A stretch of DNA of 64,000 nucleotides. Origin: Duganella zoogloeoides. GTDB taxonomy: Bacteria > Pseudomonadota > Gammaproteobacteria > Burkholderiales > Burkholderiaceae_D. Both the position numbers and the translations under genes were made by a program. The stretch lies in contig NZ_CP140152.1 of the NCBI RefSeq assembly GCF_034479515.1, positions 124,001-188,000 of the forward strand. The letters run 5' to 3'. The notes under the pieces were generated by a model. The model worked only from the letters and a program-made list of their open reading frames with translations, did not search any database and was not told where the DNA came from. This document shows, in pieces, positions 8,379 through 18,305 of the stretch; within the stretch, counting starts at the first letter, position 1; every line of letters begins with the position of its first letter.

Positions 8379-9515
8379 GTGAGCGCACATGCGAACACCG
8401 CGCATACTGCGCACACCGGCCTGCCGTCCACTACCCAGCCACGGCGCAGCCGTCCGGCGATTGCCGTGACGGTGGGCGAACCCGCCGGCATCGGTCCCGA
8501 AATCTCGCTGCGCGCCGCCTGGGCGCGCCGGCACGAAGTCAATTGCGTGCTGCTGGGCGATGCCGCTTTCCTGTCCATGACGGCCGCCGCCATCGATCCC
8601 GCCATCCGCGTCTCGGCGCTGTCCCTGATGGCGGTGCGTAATGGCGGCCTGCCGCATTTCGGTCCCGAGCGTATCAGCGTGATCGATGTGCCGCTCGGCG
8701 CCCACGTAGTGCCGGGCACGCTGGACAAGGACAATGGGCGCGCCGTGCTGGCCACGCTCGACGCCGCCATCGAAGGCGTCCAGGCCGGCTGGTTCGAAGC
8801 CGTCGTGACCGCGCCACTGCAAAAAAGCACCATCAACGATGCCGGCGTGGCGTTTTCAGGCCATACCGAATATTTTGCCGAGCACACCGGGACCGACCAG
8901 GTGGTGATGATGCTGGCCGGACCGATGCCGGCCGCGTTCAACGCCGCCGATGAACCGGCCCGGCAGTTCCGGGTAGCGCTGGCCACCACCCACCTGGCCT
9001 TGAAAGATGTGCCGGCCGCAGTGAGCCAGGAAGGTCTTGCCCGCATCCTCGACATCATCGACCATGATTTAAAGACCAAGTTCGGCATCGCCGCGCCGCG
9101 CATCCTGGTGTGCGGCCTGAACCCGCACGCGGGCGAGGGCGGCTACCTGGGCCGCGAGGAAATCGACACCATCACCCCGGCGCTGGACGCGGCGCGCGCG
9201 CGCGGCATCGACGCCCTCGGTCCGTACCCGGCCGATACCCTGTTCCAGCCCAAATACCTGCGCGGTGCCGACTGCGTGCTGGCCATGTACCACGACCAGG
9301 GCCTGCCGGTGCTCAAGTTCGCCACCTTTGGCCACGGCATCAACATCACCCTGGGCCTGCCGCTGATCCGCACCTCGGTCGATCACGGCACCGCGCTCGA
9401 CCTGGCCGCACGCGGCCTCGGCCACGCCGACTGCGGCAGCATGGACGCGGCCATTACGGCCGCACTCGGCATGGCCGACGCGGTCCGCAATGCCCGCCCC
9501 CACACTTCGACTTAA
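8379..9515 (+). CDS. pdxA: 4-hydroxythreonine-4-phosphate dehydrogenase
   Basis: NAD-dependent, metal-requiring enzyme of the DXP-dependent pyridoxal phosphate pathway. The core starts at [18 protein letters not shown] and includes [18 protein letters not shown] with the metal-binding histidine and [12 protein letters not shown] near the C terminus. The start is GTG at 8379 with GGAG just upstream; the first 25 residues (rich in His and Thr) are not conserved in the family, so a later start cannot be excluded. It sits 20 bases behind surA and 12 bases ahead of rsmA, which supports cotranscription. Confidence 0.93.
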   Translation: MSAHANTAHTAHTGLPSTTQPRRSRPAIAVTVGEPAGIGPEISLRAAWARRHEVNCVLLGDAAFLSMTAAAIDPAIRVSALSLMAVRNGGLPHFGPERISVIDVPLGAHVVPGTLDKDNGRAVLATLDAAIEGVQAGWFEAVVTAPLQKSTINDAGVAFSGHTEYFAEHTGTDQVVMMLAGPMPAAFNAADEPARQFRVALATTHLALKDVPAAVSQEGLARILDIIDHDLKTKFGIAAPRILVCGLNPHAGEGGYLGREEIDTITPALDAARARGIDALGPYPADTLFQPKYLRGADCVLAMYHDQGLPVLKFATFGHGINITLGLPLIRTSVDHGTALDLAARGLGHADCGSMDAAITAALGMADAVRNARPHTST

Positions 9516-9527
9516 AGATAGAAAAAT

Positions 9528-10304
9528 ATGAAACACGTAGCCCGCAAACGCTTTGGCCAGAATTTCCTGCACGATAAATATGTACTGGAAGACATCACCT
9601 CGGCGATCGGTCCCGCACCGGACGATACAATGGTCGAGATCGGCCCCGGCCTGGCCGCCATGACCCGTGGACTGCTGCGCACGCTCAAGCACATGCACGT
9701 GGTGGAGCTGGACCGCGACCTGGTCGCCCGCCTGGAGAAGGATTTTCCGCGCGAACAACTGACGATCCACGCTGGCGACGCGCTGAAATTCGATTTCGGC
9801 GCAATCCCGGTGCCGGCCGGCAAAAAACTGCGCATCGTCGGCAACTTGCCGTACAACATTTCCAGCCCCTTGCTGTTCCACCTGGCGACGTTTGCCAGCC
9901 AGGTCGAGGACCAGCACTTCATGCTGCAAAAAGAGGTGGTGGAGCGCATGGTGGCCGAACCGGGCAGCAAGACCTTCGGCCGCCTGTCGGTGATGCTGCA
10001 ATGGCGCTACGACATGAAGCTGCTGTTCGTGGTGCCGCCGGAAGCGTTCGACCCACCGCCGAAAGTGGAATCGGCCATCGTGCGCATGGTGCCGGTCGCT
10101 AACCAGCTGCCGTGCGACGGCGAGACCCTGGAAGCGGTCGTGCAAAAAGCGTTTTCGCAACGCCGCAAGGTGATCCGCAACTGCCTGGCCGGCATGTTCA
10201 CGGAAGAACAGATCGTCGCCGCCGGCATCGATCCTACCCACCGCCCGGAAGTGGTGGGCCTGGCGCAGTACGTGGCGCTGGCGAATATCCTCAAGCCAGT
10301 CTAG
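9528..10304 (+). CDS. rsmA: 16S rRNA dimethyladenosine transferase
   Basis: Methyltransferase (KsgA) that dimethylates two adjacent adenines in the 3' hairpin of 16S rRNA during small-subunit maturation. Motifs visible are FGQNFLHD at the N terminus, the SAM-binding [11 protein letters not shown], and [14 protein letters not shown], the family NLPYxxS catalytic motif. The length of 258 residues is standard. It closes the lptD-surA-pdxA-rsmA series, an arrangement widespread in proteobacteria, and faces the minus-strand lipoprotein genes. Confidence 0.96.
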   Translation: MKHVARKRFGQNFLHDKYVLEDITSAIGPAPDDTMVEIGPGLAAMTRGLLRTLKHMHVVELDRDLVARLEKDFPREQLTIHAGDALKFDFGAIPVPAGKKLRIVGNLPYNISSPLLFHLATFASQVEDQHFMLQKEVVERMVAEPGSKTFGRLSVMLQWRYDMKLLFVVPPEAFDPPPKVESAIVRMVPVANQLPCDGETLEAVVQKAFSQRRKVIRNCLAGMFTEEQIVAAGIDPTHRPEVVGLAQYVALANILKPV

Positions 10305-10310
10305 ACAGGC

Positions 10311-10338
10311 AAAAAAAAGCCCGCTCAGGGAGCGGGCT
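10311..10338 (-). terminator. rho-independent terminator of the lipoprotein genes
   Basis: A 9-base stem AGCCCGCTC / GAGCGGGCT with a 3-base loop is flanked on the left by eight A residues. Read on the minus strand this is a stem followed by eight U, so it ends the 11769-10468 transcript. On the plus strand it lacks a U-tract and would end rsmA only weakly. Confidence 0.85.
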
Positions 10339-10467
10339 AAATCCAATTCCTTTGCAAGAAGTGGAGGAGACAAGTGCAGTATGCTGCGTCGCGGCATATC
10401 ACGCCACTTTATTTTTCACATATCCAACATCATCAATGTGAATGTCGCCTCTCCACTGCCGACCAGT

Positions 10468-11106
10468 TCAGGTCGAAGGTACGCAAGTGAGGGTCAGGTT
10501 GGTCACCGAATTGGGGGCGCGTATCACGCCGTTCGGGTTCGTCAGGGAACAGGTCAGTTTATTCGGCTGCTTCAGGATGCTGATACTGTAAACTTCGCCG
10601 TTGGTCAGGCTTGCTGCGGTGAACGTGCCGCTGGTGGCAGTAGCACTGCTGAGCTCGACCTGGCTGCCGCTGCCGTTGATCAGAGTCACTTTGTTCGCGA
10701 CGTCAGTTTCTGCAGTTGCGCCCGGCAGCAGTTCCTTTGCCACCGACACCAGGCCCGAATACGTGCCACCCACGGTATAGGAGTTAGGCGTGCAGCTGAC
10801 CGCAGCGCCGATGCTGACCGTGTAGCCGGCCGAACCCGTGCCACCGGACACGCCACAGGTGAAGTAATCCGGATTTCGGGTAATCGTGATGTCGTACTCG
10901 GTGCCGTAGTCGATCTGCTGGGGGAAAGCAAACGACGAGGCGCCCTTGGGCACATCGATCGTATTGCCACCATTGCTAAGTTGCAAGCCATCCACGGTCA
11001 GGCCCGACACCGAACCTTGCACCGTGTATTGGGCTTTGCCGCCGCATGCCGACAGCAGACTGGCCAGGGTCAGCGCGACCAGCGCGCCTGCGTACGAAAA
11101 TTTCAT
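10468..11106 (-). CDS. putative lipoprotein, paralogue of the next upstream gene
   Basis: Lipoprotein of 212 residues with a lipobox LLSAC (Cys21) followed by GG. The mature part holds two similar beta-rich units: VSGLTVDGLQLSNGG, then FAFPQQIDYGTEYDITI, then a Cys-containing CGVSGGTGSAGYT, and the pattern recurs at GTYSGLV onward. I do not recognise a named family or enzymatic residues. The downstream partner of a close paralogue on the same strand, 42 bases apart; both probably are one transcript ended by the terminator at 10311. Role unknown; a secreted surface or adhesin-like protein is only a guess. Confidence 0.75.
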   Translation of the reverse strand: MKFSYAGALVALTLASLLSACGGKAQYTVQGSVSGLTVDGLQLSNGGNTIDVPKGASSFAFPQQIDYGTEYDITITRNPDYFTCGVSGGTGSAGYTVSIGAAVSCTPNSYTVGGTYSGLVSVAKELLPGATAETDVANKVTLINGSGSQVELSSATATSGTFTAASLTNGEVYSISILKQPNKLTCSLTNPNGVIRAPNSVTNLTLTCVPST

Positions 11107-11148
11107 GTATTTCTCCGGAGTTTATCGAGGACGTGTTGAGCGTATTGA

Positions 11149-11769
11149 TCAGGTGGCTGGAACGTCAGCGCAGGTGAGGGTGACGGCCGGGCTGGTGGTG
11201 GCGCCAACGATCAAGTCCTGGTTGCCAATCGTGCCCACGGCGTTGCCGGTAACGGTACAGCGCTGCGTCTTGGGTTGCTCGAGTATATTGATGCCATAGG
11301 CCGAACCATCGCCGATCGTGTGCGGGAACACGAACGAGGCCGCGCCTGCGGGGACGCTCACGGTATCGGCGCCATTGGCCATGACCAGGCCGTCCGATTT
11401 GAGGTTCACTACCGCGCCGCCAAGCTTGCGCGGATCGTTGGTGCAGACAACCTGCACGTTATAGGCGTTATAGACATTGGCCTTGCCCGAGCCACCGCTG
11501 ACCGCGCAGGTGGCGCCGACCGGTCCGGGCGACTTGACGGTGACGTTGAAGTTGTCATCGACCGACACCGGTTTGGTGAAAACAAAAGTGCTCTGTCCGG
11601 CGGCGATCTCGAGGGTGTCACCGTTGCCTTCGTTGACCAGCACCAGCCCGGCCTTGGTCAATCCGGTAATGTTGCCAGCAATTTGCAGGCTGCCGTCGCT
11701 GCCGCCGCAGGCGCTCAGGATGGCGCCGCACAGCAGGGCCACGCTTGAGCGCAGAGTCATATTTTTCAT
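11149..11769 (-). CDS. putative lipoprotein, first of a paralogous pair
   Basis: Lipoprotein of 206 residues with lipobox ILSAC (Cys21) and GGSDGS after it. It shares with its downstream neighbour the repeating plan of a 'GLTKAGLVLVNEGNGD' strand, a 'STFVFTKPV' strand, a 'NFNVTV' strand and CAVSGGSGKA, then a second such unit from LKSDGLVMANGADTVSVPAG. The start at 11769 is preferred over ATG 11784 because GGAG (within the longer reading) then lies eight bases upstream. The two proteins look like a local duplication. No catalytic or binding motif is recognised. Confidence 0.75.
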   Translation of the reverse strand: MKNMTLRSSVALLCGAILSACGGSDGSLQIAGNITGLTKAGLVLVNEGNGDTLEIAAGQSTFVFTKPVSVDDNFNVTVKSPGPVGATCAVSGGSGKANVYNAYNVQVVCTNDPRKLGGAVVNLKSDGLVMANGADTVSVPAGAASFVFPHTIGDGSAYGINILEQPKTQRCTVTGNAVGTIGNQDLIVGATTSPAVTLTCADVPAT

Positions 11770-11986
11770 CAGAACTTTCTCCAAAACGAATAGGGGCCGG
11801 CAGCATGCACAGGGCTAGCGCGGGTGCAGCATCTTACACGGGTTTGAGCGGTATTTTAGTGCATTTGGTAACAGCGGTCGCCGCCACGGATGTAACAGCG
11901 TGTTAGTGCCGCATGCGGCGCCAGAGGCAGGCCGGCCGCGATCGGTGCGACAATGGTGGCTTCTGCCGACTCATAACGATGCCACC

Positions 11987-12721
11987 ATGACCACTCGTAC
12001 CCCGCAAGCCTTGCTGTTCGACCTCGACGACACCCTGTGGCCGATCGGCCCCGTGATCGCGGCGGCCGAACTGGGCTGGCACGCCTGGCTGGCCGAACGC
12101 GCGCCGCTGGTGACCGACAAGTATACAGTGGAGCAATTGCGCGCGCTGCGCATGGCGCTGCTCGAGCGCCAGCCGGAGATGGTGGCCGACCTGTACCAGT
12201 TGCGCCGCGCCGCACTGGAAGCCGTGTTTCTCGAAACCGGCGCCGATGTTGCCCATATCGACGGCGCCATGGCCCATTTCCACACCCTGCGCAACGCCGT
12301 CACCGTGTTCGACGACGTGCTGCCCGCACTGGAAGAGCTGCGCACCATGTTGCGCCTCGGCGTGATCACCAACGGCAACGCCGACCTTGAAGTCATCGGT
12401 CTGCACCACCACTTTGAAGTGGCGCTGGCCTCGCACAGTTTCGGCCGCGCCAAGCCCGCGCCGGAAATTTTCCTGGCCGCCTGTACGGCGATGGGCGTGG
12501 CGCCCGAGCACGCCATCTACGTGGGCGACGACTTGCGGCTCGACGTGCAGGGCGCGCAGGCGGTCGGCATGCGCGCGGTGTGGATCAACCGCAGCGGCAG
12601 CACCGCCCATCTCGACGCCGGCATCGTGCCTGACGCCATCTGCGCCAGTTTCGACGAACTGCTGGTGTGGGTGAAGGACCAGATGCGGCATAATAAGCAG
12701 GACCAACCCCAGGGACACTGA
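11987..12721 (+). CDS. HAD-superfamily hydrolase
   Basis: Soluble HAD hydrolase of 244 residues, probably a small-molecule phosphatase. Motif I is [10 protein letters not shown] with nucleophile Asp12 and Asp14, motif II is GVITNGNAD, motif III the Lys in [10 protein letters not shown], and motif [17 protein letters not shown]. The cap domain at about 20-95 is helical, as in subfamily I enzymes of the YjjG type. Translation probably starts at the ATG at 11987, where similarity begins; an in-frame ATG at 11900 would add an unconserved stretch. It lies 11 bases upstream of hrcA. Substrate cannot be inferred. Confidence 0.85.
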   Translation: MTTRTPQALLFDLDDTLWPIGPVIAAAELGWHAWLAERAPLVTDKYTVEQLRALRMALLERQPEMVADLYQLRRAALEAVFLETGADVAHIDGAMAHFHTLRNAVTVFDDVLPALEELRTMLRLGVITNGNADLEVIGLHHHFEVALASHSFGRAKPAPEIFLAACTAMGVAPEHAIYVGDDLRLDVQGAQAVGMRAVWINRSGSTAHLDAGIVPDAICASFDELLVWVKDQMRHNKQDQPQGH

Positions 12722-12732
12722 AGATAATCACC

Positions 12733-13749
12733 ATGCAACTCGACACACGCGCCCAAACCCTGCTCAAAGCCCTGGTAGAACGCTATATTGCGGACGGCCA
12801 GCCGGTGGGCTCGCGCGCCTTGTCCAAGATCTCCGGTCTCGACCTGTCGCCGGCCACCATCCGCAACATCATGGCCGACCTGGAAGACCTCGGCTACGTG
12901 GCCAGTCCGCACACGTCGGCCGGGCGCGTGCCCACGCCGCGCGGCTACCGGATTTTTGTCGATACCCTGCTCACGGTGCAGCCGTTCGACGAGCAGTCGG
13001 TGGAGTCGCGCATGCGCCTGCAGGCGCCGCAGCCGCAAAAAATGATTTCCAATGCCGCGCAGATGCTGTCGTCGCTGTCGCAGTTTGCCGGCGTGGTACT
13101 GAGCCCGCGCCGCGAATCGGTGTTCCAGCAGATCGAATTCCTGCGCCTGGGCGAAAAACGCATTTTGCTGGTCATTGTCGGCCCTACCGGCGACGTCCAG
13201 AACCGCATGCTGCTCACCGATGTCGATTACAGCCCGTCGCAGCTGGTGCAGTCGGCCAATTACATCAACCAGAACTACGGTGGCCTGTCGCTCGACGACG
13301 TGCACCGCCGCCTGGCAGGCGAAGTGCGCCAGTTGCGCGACGATATGAGCAGGTTGATGCAGGTGGCGGTAGAGGCGGGCAGCGAGGCGATGGCCGACGA
13401 CAAGGACGACATGGTGATCTCGGGCGAGCGCAACCTGCTGTCGGTCAGCGACTTGTCGAGCAATATGTCGTCGCTGCGGCAAATGTTCGACATGTTCGAG
13501 CAAAAGACCGGCTTGCTGCAACTGCTCGACATGTCGAGCAAGGCCAGTGGCGTGCAGATCTATATCGGCGGCGAATCGAGCCTGGTGCCGATGGACGAGA
13601 TGAGCGTGGTGACGGCGCCGTACACGGCCAACGGCAAGATCGTCGGCACGCTGGGAGTGATCGGCCCCACCCGCATGGCGTACGAGCGGGTGATACCGAT
13701 TGTGGATATTACGGCCAAGCTGCTATCGAACGCGCTCAGCCATAATTGA
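12733..13749 (+). CDS. hrcA: heat-inducible transcription repressor HrcA
   Basis: Repressor that binds CIRCE inverted repeats upstream of chaperone operons. The winged helix is at the N terminus ([20 protein letters not shown], then [11 protein letters not shown]), followed by the GAF-like HrcA domain ending with [20 protein letters not shown] and a family C-terminal segment [11 protein letters not shown]. The 338-residue length fits. Neither grpE nor dnaK follows; the gene instead runs into fur, whose stop is immediately adjacent on the other strand with no bases between. No CIRCE element was noticed nearby. Confidence 0.95.
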   Translation: MQLDTRAQTLLKALVERYIADGQPVGSRALSKISGLDLSPATIRNIMADLEDLGYVASPHTSAGRVPTPRGYRIFVDTLLTVQPFDEQSVESRMRLQAPQPQKMISNAAQMLSSLSQFAGVVLSPRRESVFQQIEFLRLGEKRILLVIVGPTGDVQNRMLLTDVDYSPSQLVQSANYINQNYGGLSLDDVHRRLAGEVRQLRDDMSRLMQVAVEAGSEAMADDKDDMVISGERNLLSVSDLSSNMSSLRQMFDMFEQKTGLLQLLDMSSKASGVQIYIGGESSLVPMDEMSVVTAPYTANGKIVGTLGVIGPTRMAYERVIPIVDITAKLLSNALSHN

Positions 13750-14190
13750 TCAGGCAGGTTTGTGGGGGCAGGCGACCTTGGTGCAGTTGCCGTAGATGGC
13801 CAGGGCGTGCTCTGCAATGCTGAAACCGCGCTCCTTGGCAATCGCGTTCTGGCGCTCTTCGATGGCTTCGTCGTAAAACTCTTCCACGCGGCCGCAGTCG
13901 AGGCACACCAGGTGGTCGTGGTGCGAACCGGCGTTCAGCTCGAAGATCGCCTTGCCGGTTTCGAAATGATTGCGGTTGAGCAAGCCGGCTTGCTCGAACT
14001 GGGTCAGCACGCGGTAGACGGTGGCCAGGCCCACGTCCATATTGTCGGCCAGCAGGATTTTATAAACATCCTCGGCGGTCAGGTGGCGGACGTCGCTGGT
14101 CTGGAAGATGTCCAGGATTTTAAGGCGAGGCAGCGTGGCTTTCAGGCCGCTGGCCTTCAGATCGGTTGGATTATTTCCCATGGTGGACAC
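13750..14190 (-). CDS. fur: ferric uptake regulator Fur
   Basis: Iron-responsive repressor of 146 residues. The winged helix includes [12 protein letters not shown] and [20 protein letters not shown], the recognition helix; the dimerisation/metal domain has [18 protein letters not shown] with histidines and the CxxC pair, and the C terminus NCTKVACPH adds two more cysteines. Divergent from bamE, an arrangement (fur next to bamE/omlA) that is common in beta- and gammaproteobacteria. A start at 14181 (MGNNPTDLK) is also possible. No clear Fur box was seen in its own upstream region. Confidence 0.95.
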   Translation of the reverse strand: MSTMGNNPTDLKASGLKATLPRLKILDIFQTSDVRHLTAEDVYKILLADNMDVGLATVYRVLTQFEQAGLLNRNHFETGKAIFELNAGSHHDHLVCLDCGRVEEFYDEAIEERQNAIAKERGFSIAEHALAIYGNCTKVACPHKPA

Positions 14191-14397
14191 TCTTATTCTG
14201 GTTGGCGATTAGCTAGCCCACAGTTTAACGCACTCCGCGCCGCGCCGCACACAATCTACCGCCGTCTTGCACCGTTGGCGGTTTTTTGGCATTTGCAAAC
14301 TTTTACACTTGCGCCTTGCAAAACAAGGACATATCAGGGATTGTGCTTTATGATATGGCGTTTTTTGGCATTCCGCTTGACCAGATTGAGGACATTT

Positions 14398-15039
14398 ATG
14401 CGCGTCACCCAGGCTTTATCGCAGTCGTTGTTGCACGGTTCTACTTCCAAGGTGGTCGCATGTGTAGTGCTGGCCGCAGCGCTGGGTGGCTGCGCTTCCA
14501 AAACCACGCTGGGCGAGAGATCGAACCAGGTCAAGGACGCCGAGCCGACGCTGGACGCCAGCAAGGGCGCACAGACCACCACCATCACCAAGCTGCAACG
14601 CTTCATGTGGTTCTTCTCGCCGTACCGTCCCGACATCCAGCAAGGTAACTTCGTCTCGGAAGAAATGCTGAACCAGCTCAAGGTGGGCATGACGCGCGAC
14701 CAGGTCCGCTTCATCTTCGGCACCGCGCTGCTGGCCGACCCGTTCCACGCCAACCGCTGGGACTACGCGTTTCGCATGGCCAAGGGCAGCGGCGAAATCA
14801 CCACCAGCCGCGTGATCGTGTTCTTCGACAAGGACGGCAAGGTCGAGCGCTGGGAAGGTGGCAACCTGCCGACCGAAAAGGAATACATTGCCCGCATCGC
14901 CGGTCCGGCGCCGAAGATCAAGAAGAACCAGGACGCGCCCGAAAACAAGCCGGCCCCGTCCACCGCGCCACTGCCAGCGGGCAGCGACAAGGCCAATGCT
15001 GCGCCGGTTGGCGTGGGCGTGAGTACTGAAACGAAATAA
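14398..15039 (+). CDS. bamE: outer membrane protein assembly factor BamE
   Basis: Outer-membrane lipoprotein of the beta-barrel assembly machine. The signal ends LAAALGGC (Cys32). The SmpA/OmlA domain follows with [20 protein letters not shown] and the family [19 protein letters not shown]. At 213 residues it is longer than typical BamE because of a low-complexity Pro/Ala/Lys tail after residue 175. The start at 14398 has GAGG seven bases upstream. Divergent from fur, and 13 bases ahead of dapB. Confidence 0.93.
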   Translation: MRVTQALSQSLLHGSTSKVVACVVLAAALGGCASKTTLGERSNQVKDAEPTLDASKGAQTTTITKLQRFMWFFSPYRPDIQQGNFVSEEMLNQLKVGMTRDQVRFIFGTALLADPFHANRWDYAFRMAKGSGEITTSRVIVFFDKDGKVERWEGGNLPTEKEYIARIAGPAPKIKKNQDAPENKPAPSTAPLPAGSDKANAAPVGVGVSTETK

Positions 15040-15052
15040 GCAAGGAAACAGC

Positions 15053-15862
15053 ATGACCGAGATGAATATCGCCATTGCCGGCGCCGGTGGCCGCATGGGC
15101 CGCATCCTGATCGAATCCGTCCAGCAGGCCGACGATGCCCGCCTGGCCGGCGCCCTCAACCACGCCGGTGCACCCGGGGTGGGCGAAGATGCCGCCGCCT
15201 TCCTCGGCCAGCCGGCCGGCGTGATCGTGGAATCGGACCTGGCCCGTGGCCTGGCCGATGCCCAATACCTGATCGACTTTACCCGTCCCGAAGGCACGCT
15301 CGAACACCTGGCCTACTGCGCCGAACACGGCATCAAGCTGGTGATCGGCACCACCGGTTTCGATGAAGCCGGCAAGGCCGCGATTGCCGAGGCGGCCAAG
15401 AAAACCGCGATCGTGTTCTCGCCCAACTTCAGCGTGGGCGTCAACGTCACCATGAAGCTGCTCGAGCAGGCCGCCAAGGCGCTGTCCACTGGCTACGACA
15501 TCGAAGTGGTCGAAGCCCACCACCGTTTTAAAGTGGACGCACCTTCTGGCACCGCGCTGAAAATGGGCGAAGTGATTGCCGATGCACTGGGCCGCGACCT
15601 GAAAGAATGCGGCGTGTTCGCGCGCGAAGGCGTGACCGGCGAGCGCGACCCGTCGTCGATCGGCTTTGCCACCATCCGTGGCGGCGATATCGTCGGTGAC
15701 CACACCGTGCTGTTTGCCGGCATCGGCGAGCGCATCGAGATCAGCCATAAATCGAGCAGCCGCGTCACCTACGCCCACGGCGCGTTGCGTGCCTGCCGCT
15801 TCCTGGCGGACAAGCCGACCGGCCTGTTCGACATGTACGACGTGCTGTCCCTTAACGGTTAA
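15053..15862 (+). CDS. dapB: 4-hydroxy-tetrahydrodipicolinate reductase
   Basis: NAD(P)H-dependent enzyme of lysine and meso-diaminopimelate synthesis. It has the dinucleotide-binding start [17 protein letters not shown], the catalytic [18 protein letters not shown] motif, and a normal length of 269 residues. It is followed after 14 bases by an ExbB-type gene, so dapB may lead that transcript or be read through from bamE. Confidence 0.96.
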   Translation: MTEMNIAIAGAGGRMGRILIESVQQADDARLAGALNHAGAPGVGEDAAAFLGQPAGVIVESDLARGLADAQYLIDFTRPEGTLEHLAYCAEHGIKLVIGTTGFDEAGKAAIAEAAKKTAIVFSPNFSVGVNVTMKLLEQAAKALSTGYDIEVVEAHHRFKVDAPSGTALKMGEVIADALGRDLKECGVFAREGVTGERDPSSIGFATIRGGDIVGDHTVLFAGIGERIEISHKSSSRVTYAHGALRACRFLADKPTGLFDMYDVLSLNG

Positions 15863-15876
15863 GCGGGTAAGTCTCC

Positions 15877-16536
15877 GTGGCCGGCAACTTCTCGCTCTCG
15901 CATTTCTGGGCGCAAGCCGATGCGGTCAGCCACGCGGTCGCGTTGGTGCTGCTGGCGATGTCGCTGGTGAGCTGGTTCTTCATCCTGGCCAAGCTGTATG
16001 GCGCGGTGCGCATCCGCCGCAGCGCGCCGGCCGTGCAGGCGTTCTGGGACGCGCCCACCATGGCCGACGGCGTCGCGACGCTGGCGCTGGCCGACCCCGA
16101 AAACATCTTCGTGCCGCTGGCCCGGCAGGGTGCGGCGCAGCTGGTCGTGCCCGACCATCCCACCCTAGGTGGCGAAATGGACCGTTCGGCGCAGATCACG
16201 CGCGTGCTGCGCGCGGCGATCCAGCACTCCACCAACCGCCTCGAAGGCGGCCTGACCCTGCTGGCGTCGATCGGCGCGACCGCGCCGTTTGTCGGCCTGC
16301 TGGGGACGGTGTGGGGGATTTACCATGCGCTGGCCAATATCTCGACCAGCGGCGCCATGCAGCTCGACAAGGTGGCCGGTCCGGTGGGCGAAGCGCTGGT
16401 GATGACGGCCGTGGGCCTGACGGTGGCCATTCCTGCCGTGCTGGCGTATAACGCCTTCAACCGCGTCAACCGCCTGACCCTGGCCGAGCTTGACGCGTTC
16501 GCCCACGACCTGCACGCGTACCTGGTCAAAAAATGA
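15877..16536 (+). CDS. exbB: MotA/TolQ/ExbB proton-channel family protein
   Basis: Inner-membrane subunit of an energy-transducing proton channel. Three membrane segments are visible at about 20-40, 127-150 and 168-190, with the family stretch ASIGATAPFVGLLGTVWGIY between the second and third. The start is GTG at 15877. The stop overlaps the exbD start (ATGA), so the two are translationally coupled. No TonB gene is adjacent; whether it serves TonB-dependent uptake or a Tol-like role is not decidable here, though the two-gene arrangement without tolA/tolB favours ExbB. Confidence 0.85.
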   Translation: MAGNFSLSHFWAQADAVSHAVALVLLAMSLVSWFFILAKLYGAVRIRRSAPAVQAFWDAPTMADGVATLALADPENIFVPLARQGAAQLVVPDHPTLGGEMDRSAQITRVLRAAIQHSTNRLEGGLTLLASIGATAPFVGLLGTVWGIYHALANISTSGAMQLDKVAGPVGEALVMTAVGLTVAIPAVLAYNAFNRVNRLTLAELDAFAHDLHAYLVKK

Positions 16537-16964
16537 GCTTCGGCGCCTTCAACCACCACCGCCAGCCCGGCCCCATGGCCGACATCAACGTCACGCCGAT
16601 GGTGGACGTGATGCTGGTGCTGCTGGTGATTTTCATCCTCGGTGCGCCGGTGTGGACCAGTTCGGTTCAACTGGAGCTGCCCAAGGCGCAGGCGCCAGCC
16701 GCCCCGCCCGCGCCGGCCACGACCGTGACGGTAGCGATCGACGCCAAGGGGCAGGTGTACTGGAACAACGAGGCGGTGGCACCCAAGGTGCTCGAGCAGC
16801 GCCTGGTGGAGGCCGCCAAGCTGGACGTACAGCCCGAGCTGCAACTGCGCGCCGACAAGGACACCCGTTACGAGGTGGTGGCGCAGGTGATGGCTGCCGC
16901 GCAAACGCACGGATTAACCAAATTGGGTTTCGTTACCGATCCCGGAAAAACAGAGAGTAAATAA
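16533..16964 (+). CDS. exbD: ExbD/TolR family biopolymer transporter
   Basis: Partner of the upstream ExbB protein. The single N-terminal membrane helix ADINVTPMVDVMLVLLVIF has the essential aspartate (Asp25) at its start; the remainder is a periplasmic TolR-like domain (EVVAQVMAAAQTHGLTKLGF). Length 143 residues is typical. Its stop shares one base with the start of the barstar-like gene (TAATG), so all three genes are probably co-translated. Confidence 0.9.
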   Translation: MSFGAFNHHRQPGPMADINVTPMVDVMLVLLVIFILGAPVWTSSVQLELPKAQAPAAPPAPATTVTVAIDAKGQVYWNNEAVAPKVLEQRLVEAAKLDVQPELQLRADKDTRYEVVAQVMAAAQTHGLTKLGFVTDPGKTESK

Positions 16965-17290
16965 TGGCAACCGCACAACTGAACGGCGCAGCAATCCTTG
17001 ATGCCGCAAGCTTCCATGCGGCCTGCAAAGCAGCACTGGGTTTTCCCGACAGCTACGGCAACACCATGGATGCCTGGATCGATTGCCTGAGCTACCTGCG
17101 TGACGACGACAACATGAGCAAATTCAAGCTCAAGCCCAACGAAGTGCTGGACATCGTCATCACCGACTCGGCCGCCCTGACGGCCGCCGCGCCCGATCTG
17201 CTGGAAGAAGTCAGCTACTGCGTGGCCGGCATCAACGACCGGTATGACGACTACGGCGAGAAGCCGGCCTTGAAGCTGACCTTGAAATAA
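16964..17290 (+). CDS. barstar family protein, no barnase partner nearby
   Basis: Small acidic protein of 108 residues resembling barstar, the ribonuclease inhibitor: KAALGFPDSYGNTMDAWIDCL matches the family helix and loop that contact barnase, with DDYGEKPALKLTLK at the end. No ribonuclease gene of the barnase type flanks it; upstream are exbB and exbD with overlapping stops and starts. Stand-alone barstar homologues occur widely and their role is mostly unknown. It could inhibit an endogenous RNase encoded elsewhere; this is inference. Confidence 0.8.
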   Translation: MATAQLNGAAILDAASFHAACKAALGFPDSYGNTMDAWIDCLSYLRDDDNMSKFKLKPNEVLDIVITDSAALTAAAPDLLEEVSYCVAGINDRYDDYGEKPALKLTLK

Positions 17291-17321
17291 ACTAGCCCGA
17301 CCGTACCGGCGGCTGCCTTAT

Positions 17322-17436
17322 GGGACCTCGAAAAACCGTAGCGAGCCGCTATCGTCTTGAGTAGCGCAAGCGTACGCAGGTACGCTGAGCAACGGAGAGG
17401 CAATAGCGGGTCGCGCAGCAGGTTTTTCGAGGTCCC
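17322..17436. repeat. 115-bp inverted-repeat element between convergent genes
   Basis: Perfect 16-base inverted repeat GGGACCTCGAAAAACC (17322-17337) and GGTTTTTCGAGGTCCC (17421-17436), separated by 83 bases. The interior also pairs: the ends are imperfectly complementary, and AGCGTAC-GCAG-GTACGCT forms a central hairpin. It fills the space between the barstar gene and map, which converge on it. It could be a bidirectional terminator-like structure or a non-autonomous repeat element; no terminal direct repeats were identified. Confidence 0.7.
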
Positions 17437-17437
17437 C

Positions 17438-18247
17438 TCAACCGACGATCGGAATGTCGGCTTTGGCGCCAGTCTCGCCCGGCGCCAGCGTCAGCACCTC
17501 GAAGCCGGTCTCGGTCACCGTCACCATGTGTTCCCACTGCGCCGACAGCGACTGGTCGCGCGTTTCCACGGTCCAGCCGTCATCGAGCTCCTTGGTGGCG
17601 GCGCGGCCGGCATTGATCATCGGCTCGATGGTAAACAGCATGCCCGGTTTCAGGATCAGTCCCTGGCCGGGACGGCCGTAATGCGTCACTTGCGGATCTT
17701 CGTGGTAGGTCATGCCGATGCCGTGGCCGCAATAATCGAGCACCACGCTGAAGCCCGCTTTTTCTGCCACGGTCTGGATCGCAAAGCCGACGTCGCCGAG
17801 CGTTGCCCGTGGTTTGACGGCGCGGATGCCGGCCCACATTGCTGCGTACGTCGTTTCCACCAGCTTGCGCGCAGCCTTGGACGGTTCGCCCACGTAGTAC
17901 ATGCGGCTGGTGTCGCCGTGCCAGCCATCCTTGATGACGGCCACGTCGATGTTGATGATGTCGCCATCTTTCAAAATTTCGGTCGCGGACGGAATGCCGT
18001 GGCACACCACCTGGTTGACCGAACTGCACACGGTGGCCGGAAAACCGCCGTAGCCGACATTGGCCGGCGTAACTTTCTGCACATTGACGATGTAATCGTT
18101 GCACAGCTGGTCGAGGTAGGCCGTGGTCACGCCGGGTTTGATGTGTGGCCCGATCATCGTCAGCACGTCGGCCGCCAGTTGGGCGGCGACGCGCGCCAGG
18201 ACGATTTGTTCGGGCGACTTGATCAGATTGGCGTTGCGGCGGGACAT
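17438..18247 (-). CDS. map: methionine aminopeptidase, type I
   Basis: Removes N-terminal Met from nascent proteins. Metal ligands are visible in DIINIDVAVIKDGWHGDTSRM (two Asp), CGHGIGMTYHEDP (His), LFTIEPM (Glu) and WEHMVTVTE (Glu). The start at 18247 (MSRRNANL) follows a good AAGAGGT site; an upstream ATG at 18289 would bypass it. 269 residues is typical of a type Ia enzyme. It is not next to rpsB as the essential map often is, so a second copy elsewhere is possible. Confidence 0.95.
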   Translation of the reverse strand: MSRRNANLIKSPEQIVLARVAAQLAADVLTMIGPHIKPGVTTAYLDQLCNDYIVNVQKVTPANVGYGGFPATVCSSVNQVVCHGIPSATEILKDGDIINIDVAVIKDGWHGDTSRMYYVGEPSKAARKLVETTYAAMWAGIRAVKPRATLGDVGFAIQTVAEKAGFSVVLDYCGHGIGMTYHEDPQVTHYGRPGQGLILKPGMLFTIEPMINAGRAATKELDDGWTVETRDQSLSAQWEHMVTVTETGFEVLTLAPGETGAKADIPIVG

Positions 18248-18305
18248 GACTACCTCTTTCTTAGGGCAAAGGGGCGTAGTTTGCCACAAACAGAGGTCAT
18301 CAGTC

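Noticed and set aside
14191..14397. Fur box in the fur/bamE spacer
   Set aside because: No stretch matches the 19-base GATAATGATAATCATTATC pattern well enough to claim.
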